Source of the DNA: Sphingomonadales bacterium
Lineage (GTDB): Bacteria; Pseudomonadota; Alphaproteobacteria; Sphingomonadales; Sphingomonadaceae
Direction of reading: 5' to 3'
DNA length: 64,000 nucleotides
Assembly (NCBI GenBank): GCA_004173185.1
Contig: SEFZ01000004.1
Span: 124,001 to 188,000 of the forward strand
The notes beneath the pieces were generated by a model. The model saw only the letters and a program-made list of their open reading frames with translations. It was not told the DNA's origin and ran no database searches. Each line of letters begins with the position of its first letter. Positions within the stretch are counted from its first letter, which is position 1. Position numbers and translations under genes: made by a program. Shown here in pieces: positions 43,844 to 51,416 of the stretch.

Positions 43844-44787
43844 TATGCTTCCTTGGCAGGCATGAATTGCATCGCGCCGCCCATGCGCCGGGCCAGCTCG
43901 GCGGTCCAGGCCGGTTGCTGCGCGAGGCGGTGGGCGATGCGCTGACTGACAAGATAGGTAGCCGGGAACGGCGGGGGAAGGCGCTCGGCGCGGCGCAGCT
44001 CGGCGCGAGTCTCGACACCGATCGGGTCCATGCGCAGCAGCTCGGGCAGCGAGGCGCGGGTGCGGCGGCGAACGATCTGGAGAAAGCCGAAGCCGTTGAC
44101 GGTGGTGCGCTCGAAAGGCTGGGGCAGGGCTGCGTCTATTGCCTCTGCCACGGCCGTACGCGCGGCTTTGCTGGTGAGGGTCGGGAAATCCACGCCGATC
44201 GATCCGGCGATACCGTGGCGCTCGCAGGCGCGGGCGACGGCAATTGCGGCGGCGACGGCCAGCGCGTCGTGCGGGGCGGGGCCATCAACGTCGAACAATG
44301 CCATTGCGGGGGTAGGCGAGAGACGCAGCGCGCCGCCGGCAAAGGCGATCTCGCCGGTGATCGCTTCGTCTAGAATCTCGGACCAGCCGGCTTCCTCGAA
44401 TGCGTCGGGCTCATGCGCGCGCATCGTGCGGACAGGCAGGCCGCTGGCAGTGATTCGCGCGAGCAGGTTTGGGCCTTCGCTCAGGGGCGCATCGCTGGGC
44501 ACCGCCTTGGGCAATTTGGGACGGCCGGGCTCGGGAATGGCTTCGCGGACGATCAGCGCGTGGAATCGGCCGCCCTGCGTCACCTTGGGGAGCGGCGAGC
44601 AGAGCGCCTCGCTGCCATCGGCCAAAGTGATTCGCGCGGTCGAGCGATCGGTCATGCGGGCTTCGACGACGCTGCCTGTGCGCGGCCCCGAGCCCTCAAG
44701 CTCGATTCGCGCTTTCCATATCACACCGCGCGAAACCAGAGCCGCGCGGTTCTCGCCGATCCCGGCTTCGTACAGCCACTCAGCCAA
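43843..44787 (-). CDS. Minimal RNase E/G-like protein
   Basis: The 314-residue protein resembles the catalytic core of RNase E/G but is much shorter than the usual 480-1,000 residues. The two metal-site Asp are kept in ALFDVDG and SIGVDFPTL (aligned with D303 and D346 of E. coli RNase E), and the GFGFLQIVRRR end of the DNase I-like fold is also present. I see no CPxC zinc link and only a short S1-like N-terminus. A reduced endonuclease or an rRNA/tRNA trimming role is inference. It sits between maf and yacG, overlapping both. Confidence 0.75.
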   Translation of the reverse strand: MAEWLYEAGIGENRAALVSRGVIWKARIELEGSGPRTGSVVEARMTDRSTARITLADGSEALCSPLPKVTQGGRFHALIVREAIPEPGRPKLPKAVPSDAPLSEGPNLLARITASGLPVRTMRAHEPDAFEEAGWSEILDEAITGEIAFAGGALRLSPTPAMALFDVDGPAPHDALAVAAAIAVARACERHGIAGSIGVDFPTLTSKAARTAVAEAIDAALPQPFERTTVNGFGFLQIVRRRTRASLPELLRMDPIGVETRAELRRAERLPPPFPATYLVSQRIAHRLAQQPAWTAELARRMGGAMQFMPAKEA

Positions 44788-45349
44788 GGTCTAGACCGGC
44801 GCTGGCCAGCAAAGCGCGCGTCTCGAACACCGGCAGGCCGACCACGCCCGAATGGCTGCCGGAGAGGAAGCGCACAAAGACTTCGGCCTTGCCCTGGATC
44901 GCATAGCCGCCCGCTTTGCCCATGCCTTCGCCGCTGGCGACGTACCAGTCGATCTCGGCAGCCGTGAGCCGCTTGAAGGCCACCACGGTATCCGACATGC
45001 GGGTGCGCGCCTTGCCGTCTGTGCCGATCACGCAGACCGCCGAATAGCAATGATGCCGCCGGCCACAGAGCAGGCCGAGCATGCGGCGCAGATCGGCTTC
45101 GTCCGTCGGCTTGGCGAGGATACGGCGGCCGACCGCGATGGTGGTATCGCCCGCCAGCACGATCTCATCCTCGGCACGCTCCACCGCCGCAGCCTTGCCC
45201 GCGGCGATGCGCAGCACATAGGGACGCGGCAATTCGCCGGGCAGTGGGTCTTCGTCGATATCCGGCGCAGCAATGCGCACGGGCTCGATCCCGATCCGCT
45301 GGAGCAGATCGAGTCGGCGGGGCGATGTCGATGCAAGAACGAGCCGCAC
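44780..45349 (-). CDS. maf: Maf-family nucleoside triphosphate pyrophosphatase
   Basis: The 189-residue protein begins LASTSPRRLDLLQRIG, the family substrate-binding motif, and continues with LAGDTTIAVGRRILAKP and the later YVASGEGMGKAGGYAIQGKAE (the D/E-x-x-x-K-A-G-G-Y-x-I-Q-G motif). It hydrolyses non-canonical or modified nucleotides. It overlaps the RNase E/G-like gene by 8 bp. Confidence 0.94.
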   Translation of the reverse strand: MRLVLASTSPRRLDLLQRIGIEPVRIAAPDIDEDPLPGELPRPYVLRIAAGKAAAVERAEDEIVLAGDTTIAVGRRILAKPTDEADLRRMLGLLCGRRHHCYSAVCVIGTDGKARTRMSDTVVAFKRLTAAEIDWYVASGEGMGKAGGYAIQGKAEVFVRFLSGSHSGVVGLPVFETRALLASAGLDLG

Positions 45350-45360
45350 GGGGCGGTCCG

Positions 45361-45579
45361 TTATTTGAAGCGGTAGGTGATACGGCCCTTGGTCAGGTCG
45401 TACGGCGTGAGCTCGACAAGCACTTCGTCGCCGACCAGCACGCGGATGCGATTCTTGCGCATCTTGCCGGCAGTGTGGCCCAGGATCTCATGATCATTTT
45501 CAAGCCGGACGCGGAACATGGCGTTGGGCAAAAGCTCAACGACCTGTCCGCGCATTTCAAGGAGTTCTTCTTTCGCCAA
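45361..45579 (-). CDS. infA: Translation initiation factor IF-1
   Basis: The 72-residue protein is a canonical IF-1 (OB fold): [20 protein letters not shown], then [26 protein letters not shown], and ends RITYRFK. It occludes the ribosomal A site during initiation. It leads the infA-maf-RNase E/G-yacG-tRNA-Phe run and is divergent from the thiolase operon over 161 bp. Confidence 0.97.
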   Translation of the reverse strand: MAKEELLEMRGQVVELLPNAMFRVRLENDHEILGHTAGKMRKNRIRVLVGDEVLVELTPYDLTKGRITYRFK

Positions 45580-45690
45580 AAATAAGCCTCTCGGGTGTGG
45601 GTATGCTGTGTAAAATCGCGGTGCCTTTACTCTGTGATGGGAGAAAAGGAAAGCGCGGCTAATACTTGCGCAGCGCGTAGCGCTTCGATA

Positions 45691-45708
45691 CTTACATCAG
45701 TGTAAGTT
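45691..45708. promoter_or_regulatory. Perfect 18-bp palindromic operator upstream of the thiolase operon
   Basis: ACTTACATCAGTGTAAGT consists of 7-bp arms ACTTACA and TGTAAGT with a 4-bp centre, 32 bp before the thiolase ATG. The form (TTACA-n4-TGTAA) is typical of TetR-family regulators of acyl-CoA catabolism. No TetR gene is present in the window. Confidence 0.65.
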
Positions 45709-45740
45709 GAGCCCGATTCAAGGGGCAGTGGGAGAGCGGC

Positions 45741-46883
45741 ATGGCAGAGGCATATATCGTCGCGGCAACGCGCACCGCTGGCGGACGGCGGAATGGCAAG
45801 TTGATGGGCTGGCACCCTGCCGATCTGGGTGGCGCGGTGCTCAGCGAGATCGCCGCGCGATCGGGCATCGATCCTGCCGCAATCGACGATGTCATCATGG
45901 GATGCGTGGCGCAGGCGGGCGAACAGGCGCTGCATATCGGGCGCAATTCGGTGCTGGCCTCCACATTGCCACAGAGCGTTCCCGCCGTCTCGATCGACCG
46001 GCAATGCGGCAGTTCGCAACAGGCGATCCAGTTTGCCGCGCAGGCAGTGATGTCGGGCACGCAGGACGTGGTGATCGCAGCGGGCGTCGAGCATATGAGC
46101 CGGGTGCCGATGGGAACGTCGGTGGTGGGCGCCAAGCCGTTCAGCCAGAAGGCGCTCGATCGCTTCGGGGTGCGCGGGTTCAGCCAGTTTACCGGCGCGG
46201 AAATGATCGCGAAGAAATATGGCTATGACCGCGAGCGGCTCGATGCCTATTCGTTGGAGAGCCATCGGCGCGCGATGGCGGCGGTAGAGCGCGGCGATTT
46301 CGCCGACGAGATACTAAAGCTGGAGATCGGCGAAGGCGAATTCCACACGCAGGACGAAGGCATCCGCTTCGACGCGAGCATGGAGGGGCTGGGCAACCTC
46401 AAGACATTGGCCGAGGGCGGGGTGATCACCGCAGGCAATGCCAGCCAGATCTGCGACGGCGCATCGGCAGTGATGGTGGTGAGCGAAGCGGCGCTCAAGG
46501 CGCATGGCCTGACGCCGCTGGCGCGCATCCACAACCTGACCGTGACGGCGGGCGATCCGGTGGTGATGCTGGAAGAGCCCTTGTTCGCGACCGATCGCGC
46601 CTTGCAGCGTGCGGGCATGTCGATCGGCGATATCGATTTGTATGAAGTCAACGAAGCCTTTGCGCCGGTGCCGCTGGCGTGGCTGGAGCACACCGGGGCT
46701 GATCCGTCGAAGCTCAACGTCAATGGCGGAGCGATTGCGCTGGGGCATCCGCTCGGCGCTTCAGGCACCAAGCTGATGGCCACGCTGGTTCATGCGCTGC
46801 GCAAACGCGGCAAGCGCTATGGCTTGCAGACGATGTGCGAAGGCGGCGGCATCGCCAATGTGACCATCGTCGAGGCGCTTTAA
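45741..46883 (+). CDS. Acetyl-CoA C-acyltransferase (thiolase)
   Basis: The 380-residue protein has all three active-site residues: C89 in DRQCGSSQQ, H336 in ALGHPLGASG and C366 in CEGGGIAN. The overall length and N-terminal EAYIVAATRTAGG match degradative thiolase II. It is the first gene of a four-gene operon with a racemase-like protein, a type-2 hydroxyacyl-CoA dehydrogenase and an acyl-CoA dehydrogenase, which suggests beta-oxidation of a branched-chain or steroid/terpenoid-derived acyl-CoA. Confidence 0.92.
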   Translation: MAEAYIVAATRTAGGRRNGKLMGWHPADLGGAVLSEIAARSGIDPAAIDDVIMGCVAQAGEQALHIGRNSVLASTLPQSVPAVSIDRQCGSSQQAIQFAAQAVMSGTQDVVIAAGVEHMSRVPMGTSVVGAKPFSQKALDRFGVRGFSQFTGAEMIAKKYGYDRERLDAYSLESHRRAMAAVERGDFADEILKLEIGEGEFHTQDEGIRFDASMEGLGNLKTLAEGGVITAGNASQICDGASAVMVVSEAALKAHGLTPLARIHNLTVTAGDPVVMLEEPLFATDRALQRAGMSIGDIDLYEVNEAFAPVPLAWLEHTGADPSKLNVNGGAIALGHPLGASGTKLMATLVHALRKRGKRYGLQTMCEGGGIANVTIVEAL

Positions 46884-46887
46884 GGTC

Positions 46888-47916
46888 GTGGGTGCGCTGA
46901 GCGGCATCCGGATCGTTGAATTTGGCGGGATCGGGCCGGGGCCGTTTGCGGGGATGATGCTCGCCGATCATGGCGCGGAGGTGATTCGCGTCGAGCGGCC
47001 GGGCGCGGTGTTTGGGCCGCATGCGATGGCGCGGTCGCGCACGGCTGTCGGGCTGGACATGAAATCGGCCGAGGGCGTCGCCAAGGCGCGTGATCTCTGC
47101 CGGGGGGCGGACGGGATCATCGAAGGGTTTCGCCCGGGCGTGATGGAGCGGCTGGGCCTCGGGCCAGACGTGCTGCTCGGCGACAATCCCAAGCTGGTTT
47201 ACGGGCGCATGACCGGCTGGGGACAGGACGGCCCGCTGAGCGACGCGCCGGGGCATGACCTTAATTATCTCGCGGTGGCGGGGCTGCTCGACGGGATCGG
47301 GGTGCCGGGCCTGCCGCCGGTCGTGCCGGTCAATTATATCGCGGATTTCGGCGGGGGCGGGATGCTGCTCGCGTTCGGCATGGTGAGTGCCTTGCTGGCG
47401 GTGAAGATGGGCGGGCCGGGGCAGGTGGTCGACGCGGCGATGACCGATGGTTCGGCGCTGCTCGCGAGCATGAGCTGGGGGTTCAAGGCCGCAGGCATGT
47501 GGCGTGACGGGCCGTCGGCCAACCTGCTGAGCGGGGCCGCGCCTTTCTATCGCTGCTACGCCTGCGCCGATGGGCGACATGTCGCGGTGGGGGCCATCGA
47601 GCCGCAATTCTATGCCGCGCTGGTGGCGGGGCTAAACGAGGGCGGCGATGGCCAGATGGACCCCCGCTTATGGCCTGCGCGCACCGAGCGGTTCGCGGCG
47701 ATCTTCGCGACCCGCAGCCGGGATGACTGGGTCGCGCATTTCGCGCCCGATGCCTGCGTATCGCCGGTGCTGACCTTCGATGAGGCCGCAGCCCATCCGC
47801 ACAATGTCGCGCGCGGCACCTTTGCCGGCGGGGCGCCCGCGCCTGCGCCGCGATTTTCCGAGACACCCGCATCCGCGCCCGTGGCGCCGCAATGGAGAGA
47901 AGCACATGAACTTTGA
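46888..47916 (+). CDS. Alpha-methylacyl-CoA racemase-like CaiB/BaiF protein
   Basis: The GTG start at 46888 lies 4 bp after the thiolase stop. The 342-residue protein belongs to the class III CoA-transferase fold; H123 in PGHDLNYLAV and D153 in NYIADFGGGGM align with the catalytic His126/Asp156 pair of mycobacterial alpha-methylacyl-CoA racemase, pointing to racemase rather than CoA-transferase activity. The N-terminal LSGIRIVEFGGIGPGPFAGM is typical. It would epimerise 2-methyl-branched acyl-CoA to allow oxidation. The last 11 bp overlap the next gene. Confidence 0.9.
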   Translation: MGALSGIRIVEFGGIGPGPFAGMMLADHGAEVIRVERPGAVFGPHAMARSRTAVGLDMKSAEGVAKARDLCRGADGIIEGFRPGVMERLGLGPDVLLGDNPKLVYGRMTGWGQDGPLSDAPGHDLNYLAVAGLLDGIGVPGLPPVVPVNYIADFGGGGMLLAFGMVSALLAVKMGGPGQVVDAAMTDGSALLASMSWGFKAAGMWRDGPSANLLSGAAPFYRCYACADGRHVAVGAIEPQFYAALVAGLNEGGDGQMDPRLWPARTERFAAIFATRSRDDWVAHFAPDACVSPVLTFDEAAAHPHNVARGTFAGGAPAPAPRFSETPASAPVAPQWREAHEL

Positions 47917-48688
47917 GGGCACAGCCGCAGTCGTCACCGGCGGCGCATCGGGATTGGGCGCGGCAACCGCACGGGCATTGGCGGCGGCGGGGGCGAAGGT
48001 CGCTCTGTTCGACATGAATGCCGAGAAGGGCGAGGCGCTGGCCGCTGAACTGGGCGGTGTGTTCTGCAAGGTCGATGTGCGTTCGGACGAGGAAGTCGAC
48101 GCTGCCTTTGCCAAGGCGCGCGAGGCGCATGGCCAGGAGCGCACCCTCGTCAACTGCGCGGGGGTGGGCAACGCCTATAAGACCGTCAGCCGCGACCGGA
48201 CGACCGGCGAGATCAAGCAATTCCCGGCGGCGGCGTTCGATTGGGTGATCCAGGTCAATCTGGTCGGCAGCTTCCGGTGCATCGTCAAGTCGGCGGCGGG
48301 GATGCTGACGCTCGATCCGCTGGAAGGCGGCGAGCGCGGGGCCATCGTCAACACCGCCAGCGTCGCGGCCGAGGACGGCCAGATCGGGCAGGCGGCCTAT
48401 TCGGCGTCCAAGGGCGGGATTGTCGGCATGACGCTGCCGATCGCGCGCGATCTCTCGGGCGAGGGCATCCGGATCAACACGATCCTGCCCGGCATCTTCG
48501 ATACGCCGCTGATGAACGCTGCGCCGCCGCAGGTGAAAGAGGCGCTGGCCGCGTCGGTGCCCTTCCCCAAGCGGCTGGGCGATCCCGCCGATTATGCCAG
48601 CCTTGCGCTCGAGATGCTGCGTAACCCGTATTTCAACGGCGAAGACGTTCGGCTCGACGGCGCGATCCGCATGGCGCCGCGCGGGTGA
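47906..48688 (+). CDS. SDR-type 3-hydroxyacyl-CoA dehydrogenase (HSD10-like)
   Basis: The ATG at 47906 has GGAGAG upstream and overlaps the end of the racemase gene. The 260-residue protein has TGGASGLG, the D-x-N segment FDMNAEKG that predicts NAD preference, NCAG, and YSASKGGIVG. The end GEDVRLDGAIRMAPRG and the internal insertion with a NTASVAAEDGQIGQAAY context match human type-2 hydroxyacyl-CoA dehydrogenase (HSD17B10), which acts on branched-chain and steroid acyl-CoA. It fits the thiolase operon. Confidence 0.9.
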   Translation: MNFEGTAAVVTGGASGLGAATARALAAAGAKVALFDMNAEKGEALAAELGGVFCKVDVRSDEEVDAAFAKAREAHGQERTLVNCAGVGNAYKTVSRDRTTGEIKQFPAAAFDWVIQVNLVGSFRCIVKSAAGMLTLDPLEGGERGAIVNTASVAAEDGQIGQAAYSASKGGIVGMTLPIARDLSGEGIRINTILPGIFDTPLMNAAPPQVKEALAASVPFPKRLGDPADYASLALEMLRNPYFNGEDVRLDGAIRMAPRG

Positions 48689-48706
48689 GACGATTTTGAC
48701 AATAAC

Positions 48707-48808
48707 CGTCACCGGCCCCTGTGCCGGGGTCCACGGTACGGCAGATGCTTACGGCTGGTTCGTGAGCACAAAGCGGGCGGCTGGACCCCGGAACAAGTCC
48801 GGGGTGAC
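48707..48808. repeat. Pair of inverted CCGGGGTCCA-type intergenic repeats
   Basis: The left copy (48707-48733) contains GTCACC followed by CCGGGGTCCA; the right copy (48783-48808, TGGACCCCGG...GGGGTGAC) is its reverse complement in outline, with an internal perfect hairpin ACCCCGGA-ACAAG-TCCGGGGT (48785-48805). About 50 bp of unrelated sequence lie between. This REPIN-like arrangement sits within the operon between the HSD10-like and dehydrogenase genes. Confidence 0.75.
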
Positions 48809-48826
48809 GATAAGGGGAGATTGGCG

Positions 48827-49975
48827 GTGTCTGGTTCCAATTGGCGTGACGATCCCGAACTGGTGGCGCTGGCAGACGGCGCGGCGCGGTTCTTTGAGCG
48901 CGAGGCACCGCCCGAGCGGATCGCCCAGTGGCGCGAGGCGGGGCAGGTCGAGCGCGCTTTCTGGCGGCAGGCGGGCGAGGCGGGGCTGCTCGGCGTGTCG
49001 ATACCGGCGGAATATGGCGGGTCCGGGGGCGACTTTCGGCATGACGTGACTTTGGTCGAGCAGGTCGGGCGCTACGGTGTCGAGGGCTTTGCGCTGTCGC
49101 TGCACAATGTGATCATCCTGCCCTATGTGCTGGCGCACGGCACAGAGGAGCAGAAGCAGCGCTGGCTGCCGAAATTGTGTTCGGGCGAGAGCGTCGCGGC
49201 GATTGCGATGAGCGAGCCGGGGGCGGGGTCCGATCTCCAGTCGATCCGCACCACCGCGCTGAAGGACGGCAACGGCTATCGGATCAATGGTGCCAAGACC
49301 TTCATCTCGAATGGCCAGATCGCCGATTTCATCATCGTCGTCGCCAAGACCGATCCCGAGCAGGGGGCGAAGGGCGTCTCGCTGCTGGTGGTCGAGACCG
49401 AAAGCGCTGAAGGCTTCCGGCGGGGCAAGGCGCTCGACAAGATCGGGCTGGATGCGCAGGACACCAGCGAATTGTTCTTCGATGATGTGTGGGTGCCCGC
49501 CGACAATCTGCTGGGCACGACCGAGGGGCAGGGTTTCCGCCAGTTGATGGCCGAGCTGCCGCGCGAGCGGCTGGTGATCGCAGTCTCCAGCGTGGTGACG
49601 ATGGACAAGGCGATCGAAGTCACCAGCGAATATACCAAGGAGCGCAAGGCGTTTGGCCAGCGTATCTTCGATTTCCAGAACACCCAGTTCAAGCTCGCCG
49701 AGTGCAAGGCCAAGCTGGAAATCGCGCGGGTTTATGTGAACGATTGCGTCGAGCGGCAACTGGCCGGGACGCTCGATCTGACCAGCGCGGCGATCGCCAA
49801 ATTATGGGTGACCGAGGCCGAGGGGCAGGTGGTGGATGAGTGCCTCCAGCTGCATGGCGGCTATGGCTATATCAACGACTATCCGATCGCGCGGATGTGG
49901 CGGAATGCGCGGGTCCAGCGGATCTATGGCGGATCGAGCGAGATCATGAAGGTGCTGATCGCGCGGAGCCTGTAG
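48827..49975 (+). CDS. LCAD-like acyl-CoA dehydrogenase
   Basis: The GTG at 48827 is chosen because AGGGGAG lies 7 nt upstream; a TTG at 48821 is too close to it. The 382-residue protein has SEPGAGSD, RINGAKTFISNGQIAD, RKAFGQRIFDFQNTQFKLAE and LHGGYGYINDYPIAR. In place of the usual Y-E-G of other acyl-CoA dehydrogenases it has RIYGGSSEIMK, as in long-chain and isovaleryl-type enzymes whose catalytic Glu is in an upstream helix. This fits branched- or long-chain substrates. The hairpin pair at 48707-48808 separates it from the other operon genes. Confidence 0.9.
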   Translation: MSGSNWRDDPELVALADGAARFFEREAPPERIAQWREAGQVERAFWRQAGEAGLLGVSIPAEYGGSGGDFRHDVTLVEQVGRYGVEGFALSLHNVIILPYVLAHGTEEQKQRWLPKLCSGESVAAIAMSEPGAGSDLQSIRTTALKDGNGYRINGAKTFISNGQIADFIIVVAKTDPEQGAKGVSLLVVETESAEGFRRGKALDKIGLDAQDTSELFFDDVWVPADNLLGTTEGQGFRQLMAELPRERLVIAVSSVVTMDKAIEVTSEYTKERKAFGQRIFDFQNTQFKLAECKAKLEIARVYVNDCVERQLAGTLDLTSAAIAKLWVTEAEGQVVDECLQLHGGYGYINDYPIARMWRNARVQRIYGGSSEIMKVLIARSL

Positions 49976-49986
49976 GACCGCGAAAT

Positions 49987-50010
49987 TCCCCTCCCTGCAA
50001 AGGGAGGGGA
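49987..50010. terminator. Bidirectional hairpin between convergent genes
   Basis: CCCCTCCCT (49988-49996) pairs perfectly with AGGGAGGGG (50001-50009), loop GCAA, with one further T-A pair outside. It is 12 bp from the acyl-CoA dehydrogenase stop and 6 bp from the stop of the opposite gene. Confidence 0.65.
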
Positions 50011-50015
50011 GCCTT

Positions 50016-51344
50016 TCAGGCGGCCAGCGCCATGCGCTTTTTCGAAAGGTGGGCGAGCAGCGAGATGCGGTTGAAGAACCACATCTGCTCCAGGTGCAGA
50101 TCGCTGTATTTCTGGATGGTGTTGGCGAACGTATAGGGCGTGTACCAGACATTATGGTCCGGATGGACGACCTCGACGAAGGTCTCGGAATCCGCGACAT
50201 AATCGAAATGGCGGGCGCGGCACTGGAACGCATCGGGCACCGAAATCAGATATTCGGCGGCGTCGACCGACTGGAGCTCGGCCAGGAATTCTTCGACGTT
50301 GGCGACATGCTCCATCACTTCGGGGACGAGCACGATATCATAGCTGTCGGTCACTTCGCTCATGCTGGAATAGAGCCGGCCCTTCACATGCGGCGCCAGC
50401 ATTTCGAGCGCTTCGGAGTGTGGATCGACGCCGTCGAGCTTGGCGCAGAAGCGGTCGAGCAACAGATGAAGCGAGCGGTTGATATCGGTGATCGGCCAAT
50501 CGGCGCAGCCGACATGGAGCACGCGCTTGCCCTCGCAGAATTGGCGCAAGACCTTGATGCGGCCCATGCCCTCAAACGCGTTGCTGACGTTTACGCGCTG
50601 GACGAAATAGGGGGCATGGATTGCCTCCAGCGCGGAGACGGGTGCCTGAATATCGGCCTGCGCCACGCCTTCCGGCTCCGGCGCACTGGCCTCTGCGGCG
50701 GGAGCGCCCAGCGCGAGTTTGTGGATATTATCATAGGCTTTCAGCGTCGAGCCCCAGAGCTGATCCGCATAGATCGGATCACTGCCCGTATAGACCTGAC
50801 CGGTGAAATGGCGCGGGATGAAATAGTGGCTCGGATAGATGCGCAGCGGCGAATAGCGCTGTTCGCGATAGCTTTCGGTCAGCCGAAGCGGGCCTACCGT
50901 TTTCCACGCATTGGCCCGGGTGACATCGGGATCGTTATGAATATCGTGGATGATCTGCTCGACAAAGGGATTGCCCGCCTCGCAGCCGAAATAGCCAGCG
51001 GCGATCAGGCCGGGCCGTGCGATTTCGTTTTCCCAGCAGGCAAAGGCTTCGCAATCGAGGAGGTGATCGTCGAGCGGGCGCAGCGCGATACTGTCTGCAT
51101 CCACCACCACGCCGCCCTTGGCGTGCAGGATCTCCCAGCGCATCATATCGGCAACGCCGTTTAGCTCGCGGCTGTACATCGCCGTCATATGATCGCGATT
51201 GAACCAGTCCTGCTCTTCCAGATCGGCATTTCCCCAGACGAGGAACTCCCAGCTCGGATTGAGCTCGCGCCAGGTATCGATGCAATTGGTCGGGCATTTG
51301 CTCTCATCGCCAACCCAGATGAAATGCATGAGCTTCGGGATCAT
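50016..51344 (-). CDS. Glycosyltransferase (DXD sugar transferase)-SAM methyltransferase fusion
   Basis: From the ATG at 51344 (AAGGA 7 nt upstream) the product has 442 residues. Residues 1-220 form a DXD glycosyltransferase of the Gly_transf_sug/OCH1-like type: IPKLMHFIWVG, ADMMRWEILHAKGGVVVDAD with the D-A-D motif, and FACWEN. A Pro/Ala-rich linker leads to a class I methyltransferase (about 255-442) with motif I VLHVGCADWP, VDPHSEALEML, and PEVMEHVANVEEFLAEL. The combination in one chain is uncommon. I infer cell-surface or lipid glycan synthesis with coupled methylation. Divergent from a GT2-TPR gene. Confidence 0.82.
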   Translation of the reverse strand: MIPKLMHFIWVGDESKCPTNCIDTWRELNPSWEFLVWGNADLEEQDWFNRDHMTAMYSRELNGVADMMRWEILHAKGGVVVDADSIALRPLDDHLLDCEAFACWENEIARPGLIAAGYFGCEAGNPFVEQIIHDIHNDPDVTRANAWKTVGPLRLTESYREQRYSPLRIYPSHYFIPRHFTGQVYTGSDPIYADQLWGSTLKAYDNIHKLALGAPAAEASAPEPEGVAQADIQAPVSALEAIHAPYFVQRVNVSNAFEGMGRIKVLRQFCEGKRVLHVGCADWPITDINRSLHLLLDRFCAKLDGVDPHSEALEMLAPHVKGRLYSSMSEVTDSYDIVLVPEVMEHVANVEEFLAELQSVDAAEYLISVPDAFQCRARHFDYVADSETFVEVVHPDHNVWYTPYTFANTIQKYSDLHLEQMWFFNRISLLAHLSKKRMALAA

Positions 51345-51416
51345 CGTGTCTTCCTTGCGCGGCGCGGCTTTCGTTCGCCCCGACAAGTAAAGCGACATGG
51401 TTAAGAAATTTTTTGC

